Positions 1 through 12,639 of a DNA stretch of 64,000 nt are shown here, in pieces. Below the pieces are notes generated by a model. It saw only the letters and a program-made list of their open reading frames with translations. It searched no databases and was not told the DNA's origin. The translations under genes and the position numbers were made by a program. Origin of the DNA: Cucumis sativus (taxonomy: Eukaryota > Streptophyta > Magnoliopsida > Cucurbitales > Cucurbitaceae); contig NC_026661.2 in NCBI RefSeq assembly GCF_000004075.3, forward strand, positions 7,958,058 to 8,022,057. Direction: 5' to 3'. Positions within the stretch are counted from its first letter, which is position 1. The number at the start of each line of letters is the position of its first letter.

Positions 1-2650
1 ATTAAACTTTTATTCTTACTATAATTATAATTGTCTCATTGAAATCTATTTTGTAATTACTTTGTAACATTGTTGATTTCACATTTCAATTATATTATTT
101 TAAATTGAGAGAAGTAGAAAAATATATACAACTTTTATTTCATTAAAAAAAATCCAAAATTCAATCTGTTTGTTGTTTAATTGCTAAAAAAACAATTTAA
201 TATAAATTTTCATTCAAATTCAATTAATAATGAAACAAAGTAGCTCAAGTCTCGTGTATCCTATTAAATTTGAAAGGTAACTTTGATTTCTTTTAGTGTA
301 CTATCCTTGATAACACTTCAATAGGTTTACTATTTGGGTTTCACAAAACATCTCTAATACCAAATTTGATAATACAATTTTCATCTCAAATCCCTTTAAC
401 AACAACCAGAATAATTTATGTATCTATCTCGTTAAAATAGTAAGGTTCTTTGTGCAAGTTATTTGGAGTTTTTTTTAATTTTATAATAGCATACATTATT
501 GTTAAAACTTCCCAATAATATAATAATGTAGGAGATGTTTATAATATGGTTGGTCTATAAAAAGATAGAATAAAGAAGGTGTTTTGTTATATATATGATG
601 GTGGTTTGTCATGATACGAGGAACAAAATTAAGAAAAATGTGAACTCATTTTTCACGCTGGTGCTTAAAAATGAAGTCCAATTAGAGTGGGCCTTTGTCG
701 TGATTCACGAGGATTTTTCTTCACCATCTATTGCTTGTGATCGATCACTTTTGCACGTCCAAGAGTGGTTGGCTTAACCTCTTTCAGCACGGACTGACTC
801 AAATATCATCTGAACCCTTTGACCGAATCATTTTGATATGTCAATGAACCAAAAGCGATTGCATGGAAAAGTATTTTAGAGTTAGTAATTTAGTATATAA
901 CTATATTCATATATAGAATTGTAAGTTTAGAAAAATCTATTAATGATATATTGTATTCCTAATATTGGAATGGTCCATTAAAATTAGTTTTTCGATCAAA
1001 TTATCATTGAATCAACTATAATCGATTTAGTAAATGTTCAAATCAACCCAAATTGTAAATGAGTATAAATTAGATTTTGAGCGGTCAATTAATTGATTTG
1101 GTTGGTTTTATTCTTTATTTTTTATAAATGCTAGTTTGATTTTTTCCCAAACCAATATTGACTAACCTCTCATTTTTATCTAATTGATTGCCTTCGATTT
1201 GTTCCATTTAGGTCAATCTACCTTAATTTTTTTTTTTTTATCTACCATACTCACATATGTAGTTGATGGTTTCCTATATAACCAATATACTCGTATTAAC
1301 GATATGACTGTATAGATATTGGATTTAAAATTTGTTACATTTACAAAAATTATTGTTATGTTGTGAGATCAAACATGGTTTATGAAGACCTAAGTTTTTT
1401 TCTTTATTTTTTGTTACTTGCTTGTATACTTTTTAGTGTACGACTTTGTGACCCACAAGACAAAAGATTGTGGATGATTTGGCCTATAGATGTATAGTTT
1501 ACACCCTTTAGCTTCATTTTTCTTGGAGATAATATAAATTCATTAAATTCAACAATATGCAAGTTAAAATTTTAAAACGTGTTCAATTTAGACAATATGC
1601 ACCTAAGAACCAAAAAATCTCGGATTCAAATTCTTCCTCTCCAATTTATACTAAAAATGTGTAATTTAGTCTTTGTTGCGGATGAAATAACATGTTTGTG
1701 GTGTGGGTTAGCAAAAATAATGCCAACTTTTATTTGGGTGGTTTGAGTATTCCCTAATCAATTCTTCGGCTTTTCATTAGTGAATATTTCTTTTGACTAT
1801 ATATTATGTGAAAAATTGCTACAATCACACAAAATAATTCTCTTTCTTTAACTTAATTACAATAGTACTCCCGCAAAACTTTTAACTCTATACTTACCTA
1901 TTCTTCTACTTTCCACCTCTAACGTACAAAAAAAAATTAATTAGAGTTATTGACACACAAAACTTAGAATGTTTCTAACTATCACAACTCAAAACAAGAG
2001 GATATACAGACCCTTTGATAAGTTTGGAGTTCACTCTCATTCTTTAATATAGCCAATTTGAAATTCTTCGATTCTAATAACTAGTAAAATTTCCAACGAT
2101 AAATACATGTCATAGAAATTTTTTTGTAAAAAATATAACATTTTATAAAATATTTATACTTCATACAAAAATTATGTATCATAAATTTTGTATTTGAATG
2201 GTTTTATTACGTAGAAGGTAAATAATTTATCAAAATTTTCCATTTTTAACAAAATCTATAAAAATATAAATATAAGGAAAAATTAATTTACAATACACTA
2301 ATTAAAGGTTGTGTTAATGTCAAAATTCGTCGTACAATGTTATGCAGAAAGAGCTAAGAAGTTAAAAAAATAAAATACTGTTACCCTCTAAAAATCGATA
2401 ATTTTATTTTGAAATAAAAATAAAAATAAACGACATGTCGTGATTGACATAAAGGATTTCTCTTGGCCCTCTCGCCCTTTTTTTGGGTGCGCGTCGTCGT
2501 TGTGAGTGTGGGTGTGGCTGTGTGGGGCAATATTATCTTTTTGGGCGGCCCAGTTGCCCATTCTTTACTTTACTCAAAATTGCAAAAATAGATTTTAATT
2601 AATAGTTTAAATGAATAAAATGAAATTGTGGTTAAAAAAATTAAGGAATA

Positions 2651-2793
2651 TTTTTAAAAATAGCAAAATAAAATAAAATATCTATAAGTTATAGTAAAAT
2701 TTTAAATTATATCACTGGTCGTCTCCGTAACATATCAAGATAAAATTTGCTATAAATTAGTAAATATTTTGTAAAATCTATCGTTTTTAAAAT
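2651..2793. repeat. MITE-like element, copy A
   Basis: One end reads like TTTTTAAAAATAGCAAAATA and the other, reverse-complemented, gives the same A/T-rich pattern (TTTTAAAAACGATAGATTTTAC). The middle has an ATATCACTGG-type core preceded by AAAATTTTAAATTATATCA. The same order of blocks recurs near 3847, 10027 and 46381, which suggests a non-autonomous family with imperfect terminal inverted repeats. No coding capacity. Confidence 0.45.
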
Positions 2794-3846
2794 TTATTAC
2801 AAACTAAACTATTAAAAACTTCTACAAAAAAAAATGGTGTTAAATTTTTATAAACACATTTTGTCATTTTATTAATCCACGTGTATAAGAATTTTATTAA
2901 ATTTAAACAATATTTTTTTACAACATAGACTAAATTACTATAAATCTTAAAATACCACGTCTAAATTGTTTACAAATTAAAACTCTCAAATTTAATAGTT
3001 ATAAGACTATAATTGTACCTATTAGGGATTTATTTGGATTAGGAAAAAAAACTCATTTTTTGTAAAAAAAAAAACTTAAATGAGTTATAAAGAATTGAAT
3101 GGATTTTACTCTATTTCATAAATAGTTTTAATATTTTATTATTTTTAAAATGTTTCTTATTTAAATTATTTAAAATTAAATTAAAATCTATTTTGAAATC
3201 TATTTTCAATGTTTGTCAAATACCTTAACTTTTCAGATTCTTTCGTCTCTTCAATTTTAATTTTTTTTATCGGATTTAAAATTTAGGTTGATCAAAATTT
3301 AAAAACTAAAAAAACATTTTAGAAATGGACTAAAAATCCAAGTTGGTTATACTTAATAAACATGCAATTTATTACCTAAACTAAAATGAAAAGTACTCAA
3401 TTTAGAAAAAAAAACTAAAATATAAAACAAAATAATATTTAGAGATCAGTAATTAAAGAAGGCATAGGCATCGTCTAACGTTTAAATTATCTCAAACAAT
3501 TTAATAATTTATTATGGAAGGTCAACTTAAAGCTATTTTGTTTGTTTTGTTTTGTATCGATGGTGTCAGCATAATAACTTAATGGATTAAATAAAAAAAT
3601 TCTTTCAAATAATTTAAACTTAAACTCTCATATGATTACTTGTCTAAGAAAAAAAAATCATTTTCACTCTAGACTATTAAAATATTCAAATTAGTTCTCA
3701 ATATAGTTTATTTGCTAAATCTTTCGTTTCACTAGAAAACAAACCATTTCAAATGTAATGAACATAATAAATCTATTCAACTAAATTAACATGTCTTCTT
3801 ATACGTATGAATTATTTGATTAATAAGACATAGTGATAGAAAATCG

Positions 3847-4021
3847 TTAAAAATAGCAAATTTGACAAAATATTTACAACAAATAACAAAAATTTTAGAT
3901 TATATCAATAATATATATTGATAGTCACTAGTGATAGAAGTCTATCAGTGACTATCATTAATAGAATTCATAATTTTACTATTGCTTAAAGATATTTTAA
4001 TTTATTTTTTTATTTTAAAAA
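3847..4021. repeat. MITE-like element, copy B
   Basis: Begins TTAAAAATAGCAAATTTGAC and ends in a complementary TTTTTTATTTTAAAAA block. Its centre has the clearest palindromic core of the family: GATAGTCACTAGTGATAG followed by AGTCTATCAGTGACTATC. Boundaries are approximate because the ends are degenerate. Confidence 0.45.
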
Positions 4022-5769
4022 ATACCTCAAATTTAAACATAACGCTTAAGTAACTAGACACAATAATATTCGAAAAATAGGATGCAAGTTTTAATTTACC
4101 TTTTAAAAATAATAAGTGGTTTAATATAGTTTTATGAATGTAAGTTTAGTTTAATGATAATTGGGTTGATTTTGAAAGTTCGATTCCCTCAACCTAAAGT
4201 TGTTGAGATAATATATATACAAAATTTGTCTTCATAAATATCTTGGAGAATTTTTAAAAAATAATAGATTTTATAAAATATTTCATGATCATTCATATAC
4301 CACAGCCGCCGCATAAGATTTATTAGTTTTATTAGTGATAGAATCCAAAATTTTGGTATATTTTGTAAATATGTATTTTACCTTTACATCCTTTTGAAAT
4401 TAAACCATACTAGATTAATACTCATTTGTGACTTCCATCTAAGTGATTTCAAATTTAACCCAAGTAAACTTAACATGTTTATTTACAGAGTATTTAATTG
4501 ACATTATTGAAAGTAATTTGTAATGTGACATTAAAAATGTATGTGACATTATTGTTTGAAATATATAACTAGTGGAGCATCTATTACCTTTATTGATTTT
4601 ATATTCAATCCGTCGAAAAGAGTCAAAGACAATCAAATAATTTACCATTGAAATGCTTATGCCAAAGTGAAATTTAAGCGATGGTTTGAATTCGTATGAA
4701 ATAAAATATAAACATTTAAAAAGTGGTCAAATCCTTCCAATTAGTTTTAAAATTTTGTTTTCAATGTTAAACATTTCATCCTCTTTCCTTTAATTATTAG
4801 TAGTGGGACATATATATCAAAAGTTAAGTGTGAAATTTGAATAAGATAGATTATTTCAAATTAGTAATTGAATTTACTAATTGAGGTTAAAAAAAATTAG
4901 AACCAAAACGGATATATTTTGCTTTAACACCAAACATTATATCAAAGTTTACTAATCCAAATTCCCTTTATGTATGCGCTTCTCTAACAAATTAAACTAA
5001 AACACTATAGCAATGCAAAAGCCTCCCGAAACATACATGAGACTGAAGGTAATAAATAAATAAATAAACAAGATTTTGTTTGGTTTGTGATCTAAAAATT
5101 ATTGTGAGAAACAATAAATTCAGTCAAAAACAAAAATACATTTTTATTTTTCATTATATTCCAAAAACGGATTTAGTTTCAATTTAAAACATGTTTTATT
5201 ATATGATATAATTTAAACACATCTTTGTATATTATTTCAACGAGATAAGAAGAAACAATAGTTTTTTCTTTATTTTGTTATTTTGGGTTTTAGAATAAAC
5301 TTAAAATTAAAAAAGAAACAAGTAATTAATAATAAACCATAGGATAGGTTAAAAAGACATACTAATTTAGTTTGAGATACATTTTAATTTGGTCATTACA
5401 TTTTAAATGGTTTGTTTAAGTGAAATAAAAATTTCAAAACAAAATAAAATATATAGAGAACTAATTTAAATATCTGAATGGTTGAAGAACAGAATGAAAT
5501 ATGCAGATAGTGAAAATTAGATTTTTTTTTAGAAAAGCAAACATCAGATTTTAAGTTTAAAGTATCTAAAAGAAATTGTTTATTTCACTCCTTTATGCTG
5601 ACACCATTGATATCAACACAAAACAAACAAAATGGCTTGAGTTGACCTTCCATTATAAATTGTTGGAGAGATTTTACAAAATTAACTCAAAAGTGGTATT
5701 TTAATAAATATATTATAATTATTTATTATTTACTACTTTTCTCATTTTAAACATATTTTAGAACCCAAA

Positions 5770-5770
5770 T

Positions 5771-5803
<33 letters not shown>

Positions 5804-5814
5804 TATATATATAA
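5770..5814. repeat. (AT)n microsatellite
   Basis: Nearly pure AT dinucleotide run, interrupted once by AATAT. Similar shorter AT runs lie near 13360, 25435 and 41650. Confidence 0.9.
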
Positions 5815-7729
5815 TTGTGCTTTAATTGGATCATATATAATAAAGAATGCCTTTGGAAACTAACACCCAACCAAATAAAATTTATTGAGTAATTGAGTTA
5901 ATTTTATTTTAGAAAAAATTTTAAAATAGTAAAATAAATTAAAATATTTATAAGATAACGAAATTTTGGATTATATTAATAATATTGATCGATGGAATTT
6001 TATCAGTGTCTATCAATATCCATATCAATATCCATATCACTAATAAATACATACAAGGCTATCAATATCTATCATTGATTGAATTTGAAGTTTTTGTTAT
6101 ATGTTATAAATATTTTATTATATTTTGGACGATTCTCCTTTATTTTATTCAACATAATTTGAAAGATTTAACTATAGTTTTATATTATAAATAAATTGTA
6201 ATTTAAGTATATCGTAGTTAACTTTTTTTAATCAAAATTGATAAAATGATTGCAATAGACAATCGATTCAAAATTTACATTCAAAAATGTCCACACCTAT
6301 TATAAAATATTTTTACATAATCAACCAAAAATTAGTAATATTAATAAACTTAAGCATTATTGAAAGTACAAAAATAATAAAATTGCACATTTGAAATTAC
6401 ATGTAACAAAATTAAACAAATATACCAAAATAAATAATTTAAGGAAAGCTTATAAATTACAACATTTATTAAGTCACTAAGGCTTTTAAAAATTGCAGTA
6501 ATATTAATTAATTTGCTACCACGCCTAGGTATTCATTCAGTTCGGCTTCTTGAATAATCGTCTTAATAAAGGCACATTAGTAGTTAACGCATGTACTTAA
6601 AAGACTAATTACACCAATATGTAGATATAACACACTAATCAAAATGTAGTAAATGATATATATTTGCTTTTCTTCCATGTTGAAGGTCTATTTTACAAAT
6701 TTAAAAAACGTATATATATGTATGTTACATATCCAATATTTTAAAACTGTCCATTAAAAGTAGAACATTAATATTCAGTTTGGTAAAATATAGATTTATT
6801 TCTTCTTTATATGTCAACTTTTGGAAGTAACAAAAACAAAAACAAAAACAAGATAGTTCACAACGAATTTGTGCCACAATTAATTTGAAGACAGTTGTTC
6901 AACAATCTGTATGTACACTACTCGTGAATCAAAGTCGAATAAATTTGAAATCGAAAGCTCTAAACTGCGAATATATATGAAATGATCTAAACCTTTTATA
7001 AAAAATTCGAAAATATCGAAACCGACCCAAAGAAATAAACCAATATTATATTCCATATATCATCATGCAACAAACATGGCATGTATTAGATTCTTCACAC
7101 AAGGAAAAGAAAAAACATACAAAATAGGGTTTGATAAAAATAAACTCAAAGTTGAATCGTACCTTTCCTTCACATGGATAGAAGTGTTTTGGTAGTTGTA
7201 ATAGTTGTAGTACAACCAATGTGTTTTTGTGGTAGTACAAGTTGAAATACGAGAAAGAAGAGGAGTAGTACAACCACTACAAAGTCGATACCCTTAACAA
7301 CAAAAAAGAGAAAAGGGGGCAGTTGTTGTTGATATAGATTCCACCACCCTTTGTTCAACCACACACCCAAGAAAGAAAAAACAACTTTGATTTAAATTCT
7401 ACGTCTGTTTGGCATACCAAGAAGCCAAATTCCAATCGTTACTGCTTTTTGCTTCTAAAAAGAAAAGGAGGTCTGAAAGATTTGAAATTTGTGATTTAAA
7501 ATAATTATGTCAACAAACATTTGAATAAAAAGTTTGTTAAAATATCATTTTGATTCTTATTAATTTTGCAATTGTGTTCAAATGTTTGGGTGAATCTTAA
7601 GTTAGATTGTCGAAATTGGATATTATGTTTATGGGTGAAATATTTCATTTTATGGTGGATTGAGTTATTGACAGTAATAAGAATAAGAACGATTGGGAAA
7701 ATCAATAACAAGGTGACGTTAGGAACTGA

Positions 7730-7886
7730 AGTAATTTATTTGGACATATAATACTTAAATTAATTTATTTGGACATATAATACTTACATTGAATAAGTTA
7801 ATTAGAAGCATATAGATCGTCAAATTAATTTATTTGGACATATAATACTTACATTGAATAAGATACTTAGAAGCATATAGATCGTC
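7730..7886 (+). repeat. 65-bp direct repeat, two full copies plus a partial one
   Basis: A unit starting AAATTAATTTATTTGGACAT occurs at 7757 and again at 7822, a spacing of 65 bp. Both copies carry the same tail (GAAGCATATAGATCGTC). A shorter piece (ATTTATTTGGACATATAATA) precedes them from about 7735. The copies differ at a few positions (AGTTAATT versus AGATACTT). Confidence 0.8.
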
Positions 7887-8226
7887 GTGATATTTTAACC
7901 AAAAGTTTTGTATCTTTTTTTTTTATGTCTTTAGAAAAGATATAAGAAAGAAACAAAGAAAAAGTGGCTTTCATGTAAAGCACGTATGATGCGTAGGTTC
8001 GATATATATTTTACGACTAAAAAAGTTAAACTGAAAGTTAAATTACATTTTCAGGGTTTGAATAGGTTAGATTTAAGAAATTGTACGTGGAGTCCAAGGA
8101 GAAAAAATTGGTTTACAAATGTATATTTTGAAATATTTAAATACACAATCTATGGTGCAATTTGATAAATATTTATGGAATAATGACAAATATTATCATC
8201 CTAATCAAAATATCAACATATATAAC

Positions 8227-8385
8227 AATATTTTTTTAAAAATGCAAATATAACAAGTTCTATACTTTTATTGTCGACATACTCTCATAGTGTATATGGA
8301 ATTGACCATATCGAAGTTGATAGACCATACAACTAAAAATCTATTGAAGAGTTTTGTTATTTTTATAGTTTTTTAAAAACATTAT
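8227..8385. repeat. MITE-like element, copy G (diverged)
   Basis: Flanks read TTTTTTTAAAAATGCAAATA on the left and TATAGTTTTTTAAAAACATT on the right, which are imperfect inverted repeats. The centre has the family-type phrase GTTGATAGACCATAC. It matches the diverged copy at 46381-46520 better than the copies near 10030. Confidence 0.35.
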
Positions 8386-8875
8386 TATACACTCAATTAT
8401 TATTCTTAAATTTGCAAATTTAATTAGTCACCTGTTTTACGAAAACGGTTGTTTTTAAAATTTTATTTGATGGAAAAAGGTAGTTAAAAGAAATTTGCTA
8501 AAGTCAGAAGTTGTTTTGTAATAAACAAAAATCCTCTATTTTTTTCTATGATGTGATTTATAAGTAGAGTTTAGCATTTTGAGAACTAATTCTAACTTTT
8601 AAATTTATAATATTATTATGTTGAAACTTATTTATAAAACTTAAAAAATTTTGAATTTTAATTTTAAAATCTTACAATTTTTTTCATCAATACTACTGAT
8701 TGATTTCATGTAAACAAGGTATAGAATAAAACCGTGACCCAATCTAATTGACAGCTTTAAGTAAACTTAAGATATGTGCAAATTTTCAAATTCATCATTC
8801 AAATTAAATCGTGCTATCATATAAGGATTTTTTTCATATAAAAAAGATTAATTGTAGAAAAAATTGATAAGACAA

Positions 8876-9227
8876 GTTATAAACTCATAATAGAAGACTG
8901 GTCAAAATTCACACATTAGGTCAAAGAAATTATTACAAAAATTACAAAGTCATTAAAAATCTATAAACTCAATTTATCACATAACCTTTTAGTTATAAAC
9001 TCATAATAGAAGACTGGTCAAAATTCACACATTAGGTCAAAGAAATTATTACACAAATTACAAAGTCATTAAAAATCTATAAACTCAATTTATCACATAA
9101 CCTTTTAGTTATAAACTCATAATAGAAGACTGGTCAAAATTCACACATTAGGTGAAAGAAATTATTACACAAATTACAAAGTCATTAAAATTCTATAAAC
9201 TCAATTTATCACATAACCTTTTAGTTA
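8876..9227 (+). repeat. Tandem repeat, 3 copies of 116 bp
   Basis: Copies start at 8876, 8992 and 9108 with GTTATAAACTCATAATAG and each ends with CACATAACCTTTTA. They are almost identical; the differences are single bases (for example GGTCAAAG against GGTGAAAG in copy 3). The high identity indicates a recent local amplification. No ORF or known motif is seen in the unit. Confidence 0.92.
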
Positions 9228-10026
9228 ATCAACTACTGATCAATTTAATAATGGACCATTTAAAAATAATTAATGAAACTCAATAATCAAGGTGTGCCTT
9301 TTTCTTTTCTTTTCTCAATCGGTGACCATTTTAGTTGCGACATTTTTCTCAACTTTTCGCCTTAAAAATTAAAGTTGCCAAAATCAAGCTTTTCTTATAT
9401 TTGTGGTCATAATTTCCAAAGTTAGTGTACTTGAAAAAAAAGTTTTTTTTTAATAATACAGAAATTCTTTCTATACTAATTACAAAATTTAGTAAAAAAT
9501 TGGAATGGGTGGTAGATAATTAGATAGATTTTATATTTTGTAACTAGTTATAAGTTTTTGTTATATTTTAAAATACTTTTCTAAATAATAATGATGAATT
9601 GAAAAAAATTGTAAGTGAAATTTAATATGTACTTTTTTATTTTTTAATATTTAGATTGACCAAAATCTTTACAAAATATAGCAAAAAAATTAAAGTTCGA
9701 GACTTGGATAGAATTTAAAATTTTATTATATTTTATAAATATTTTCAACGGTTTTTTTGTTTACAATAGTTTATTTATTCTCATTAGGTCAGAATATGTT
9801 AAACAGTGACATGACATCTTACGTCATATCAACATTTAAAATAATTAAAATCATAAGTATTTTCTTTTTAAAAAATTACAGAAAAAGAAAAAAATTACAA
9901 AATCTTTCAAATGTATTTCTCTAAAATTAAAAAGGGTATATTTTAAGATTTTTGGAAAGGAACTTCTTTAAAATATTTTCTATCTCAAATTTAGTTGTAT
10001 GATAGTTTGTTTTAGAATAAAACTAT

Positions 10027-10199
10027 AATTTTTAAAATAGCAAAATAAATTAAAATACTTACAAGTTACAACAAAATTTTAGATTCTATCACCGATAGTC
10101 TTGTATTACTGTAACACATCAATTACTATCAATTATATAATTTTTTATAGCTTGTAAATATTTTGTAAAATATACTATTTTAAAAAATTTCTATAAACC
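10027..10199. repeat. MITE-like element, copy C (clearest inverted ends)
   Basis: The left end AATTTTTAAAATAGCAAAAT and the reverse complement of the right end (AAATTTTTTAAAATAGTATA) align, and so do the inner blocks TTACAAGTTACAAC and TTTACAAGCTATAAA. This gives imperfect terminal inverted repeats of about 45 bp. The centre carries TCTATCACCGATAGTC. No coding capacity. Confidence 0.5.
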
Positions 10200-10280
10200 A
10201 AATTCATATTTTATTTTATAAATAATTTCAATATTTATTTAAAAAGTATATCAAAAATCATACCAGTGTGTATAGTCTAT

Positions 10281-10425
10281 TTGAAAATGTAAAATTTATA
10301 AAATATTTATAATCTATAGTAAATTCTATCACGAATAGTTATTGTTATACTATAGTGATAGAATTAAAAAAAAAAACTATTTCTAAAAATGTCATTTTCA
10401 AAATTTTGTTATATTTTATAATCAA
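10281..10425. repeat. MITE-like element, copy D
   Basis: Starts TTGAAAATGTAAAATTTATA and ends GTCATTTTCAAAATTTTG, so the outer bases are inverted. The middle reads TTCTATCACGAATAG and TATAGTGATAGAATT, which is itself an inverted pair. Confidence 0.4.
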
Positions 10426-10723
10426 TTTTGTTTTTTATATGATGCATAGTAATTTATCTTTTATTTATTTTATTACACAAGAAATATTGTGATTTAATTT
10501 ATGATTTATTATTAAAAGTAAGATAGTTAAAATTGAATAATTGAAAACATAAAAGTGTTTTTTTTTTTACCAAATAGTTTGCATTGGGAGAGCTGAATTG
10601 ACGAAAACGCCCTTAAGTGGTAGTTGAAATTGGAAAGTTATCCTGTTAGAAATCGTGGGAGGATTCTCTTTTTAACTATTAGACTATTATCAATTCGGTT
10701 GACCCGACCCATCATGACGGAGT

Positions 10724-10733
10724 CTATTTAAAG
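10724..10733 (+). promoter_or_regulatory. TATA-like box of the copper chaperone gene
   Basis: CTATTTAAAG lies about 120 bases upstream of the ATG at 10850, a normal distance for a plant TATA box plus a 5' leader. The leader between them is pyrimidine-rich. Confidence 0.55.
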
Positions 10734-10849
10734 CCCCGTGAAAGGCTTGGCAAAACCAACAGCGCCGAGATCGGCAAGCAAGGGCGAATTTTCCAATACT
10801 TTTTAGTTTTTTCCACAGTTTCTCTTCCAAATTTCTTTAATCTGTAACC

Positions 10850-12508
10850 ATGTCTCAGGTGCGCCACTACGAATTTCTCGCTTCGTTTTTTATATGCAAT
10901 TGTTTGAAGTTTGGTTTTCCGTTTTTCATCCTTATCTTTTGTTTCATTTCTCTATTTCTCTCCGTTTTTCGTATGCTTTGGAGATCGAAGATACGTTAGT
11001 TCGTCCCTTTTGAACTTCAAATCTGAAGTTTAGACCATGAATCGTTGATTTAAATTGGAGTAGAAGGTTTTTTTTTTTTTTTTTTGAAATTTTATCCACT
11101 CCATAACTTGAATCTGAGATGAGTGACGATGGAAATCACAGTAACCGAGCCAATGAGGTCAAAGTCCGAGAGAGCTCCATTGAAGTATTTCGTTAGTATC
11201 ATATATTGACTGATTTGTTGTTTGGTAATTGGTTGATTAATCACAAAGAAAGCTTTACGTTGATCATATATCGATAATTTGCTCATTGATTGAGTGTCGT
11301 CCCGATTTGCAAAACTTGAATTTTCTGTACTGTTATGCGTTTTTTAATTATTGTTCTATGTTATTTCTGGGAACCTGAGCTGTTGATGAACGAGTGAGAA
11401 TATCTATTGATATAATTCTTGGATACAAGTTCGGTTTGATAGAATTGGCTGAGTAAATTTCTATTGAAATTTTTGATAAGGGACGATTGATATTAAACTC
11501 TCTTGTCAAAATTTAGTGCTTGTGTGAGCTGAGCTAACTTTTATCTCTTGGTATCAGACATTCTGTTCTGTATTCAACTCGTTCTTTGATTTCATCTTAA
11601 TGAATACAGTTTGGAATTTGTTTTTTGTGCAGACTACTGTCCTTAAGGTTGCTATGTCATGTCAAGGCTGTGTTGGGGCCGTCAAAAGGGTCTTGGGAAA
11701 ACTGGAAGGTTTGTAATTTATTTGGTAAATTGCAGTTTTTGTGATTTTCTATGCGATTGTTTGATGTGAAATATTTGTATCCGAGCGCGAGGGTCAAGTT
11801 ATGGAGCTTCATATTGCATTTTTTAGATTCATGTTTCAATATTCAGCTGCTAGTTTGGTTGCTGCCACTTTTTCATAGTCCAGCCAGGTCATAACAGAAA
11901 ACAGAAACTTAAAAATATATATATACAACACATAAAGTTCAGTTTGTCACATAGCACCCGTGTGATCGGGTCACAAGACCTTGTTTAACTGCAGCCCACC
12001 TAGCAGCAAAGTATTATTCTTCCGCTAATATGTGGTGTTTTGTATTTTGGGAAATGATGCACATATTATATTTGATCATGGTTCAATCTCAACAATCATA
12101 TGCAAGCATGGTTATTTTTATTGCAAGTTTAGTTCTGTTTTATGTCCAAGACTGTCAATGGTATTTAGTGAACTCGAAGATCTGGTGGATCGATTACCCA
12201 TGCGCCAGCGAATTCTTAAATGATGGTTAATTTTGTTGCAAGTTTACTTCTGTCTTAAACGTTTGCTGTAACCAATTGAATGTACCTACTGGCTACCATT
12301 TTCAGGAGTTGAGACGTATGACATCGACATTGATGCACAAAAGGTGACTGTGAAAGGAAATGTAGAGCGCGATGTAGTTTTCCAAACTGTTTCAAAAACT
12401 GGCAAGAAGACTGCCTACTGGGAAGAGGATGCCTCGGCAGCACCTGCAGCGACACCAGCACCGGCTGAAGCAGAAGCTAAACCTGCCGAGCCCCTGGCCG
12501 CTATTTAA
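10850..12508 (+). CDS. Copper chaperone, ATX1/CCH type (heavy-metal-associated domain)
   Basis: Three coding exons: 10850-10858 (only MSQ), 11633-11708 and 12306-12508, all with GT-AG introns; 95 residues. It begins [20 protein letters not shown]. The MxCxxC copper site is M11-S-C13-Q-G-C16, as in HMA-domain metallochaperones that bind Cu(I) in the cytosol and pass it to P-type ATPases such as RAN1/HMA7. The fold continues with [19 protein letters not shown] and a lysine-containing loop, [11 protein letters not shown]. After the domain comes an Ala/Pro/Glu-rich tail of about 26 residues ending PLAAI, resembling the plant-specific CCH extension, so CCH is as likely as ATX1. The reading frame is intact. 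The start was chosen because the domain needs MSQ and the 9-nt exon ends in a clean CAG|GT donor. Confidence 0.93.
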
Positions 12509-12639
12509 ACTATTCACCATTTACATAATGGAAATTTTCTGTTCAATGCATAAGGTCTTTATTTCCTGAAGCTAATAATATTGTAATTGTATGCAAAACT
12601 TGTCTATTTAGTCTATGTAATACTTTTATTTGAGCGTCT

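Larger units (their letters stand above)
1..10700. other. AT-rich intergenic region with no gene
   Basis: No open reading frame here has a recognisable motif, codon bias or splice structure; the short ORFs (for example 595-777 and the minus-strand ones near 7046-7711) look like chance. The stretch holds MITE-like copies, a 116-bp triple tandem repeat, a 65-bp repeat, an AT microsatellite and a small GC-richer islet near 2480-2560, all listed separately. The rest is low-complexity A/T sequence. Confidence 0.7.

Noticed and set aside
595-777. 60-codon plus-strand ORF in the left intergenic region
   Set aside because: No family motif, no promoter layout and no splice context; expected by chance.
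4130-4230. GTTCGATTCCC-like string as a possible Pol III B box of a SINE
   Set aside because: No matching A box or poly-A/T tail at the right distance.
7046-7370. Two overlapping minus-strand ORFs of 66 and 75 codons
   Set aside because: Phe/Val/Leu-rich translations of poly-A/CAA-type tracts; no known domain.
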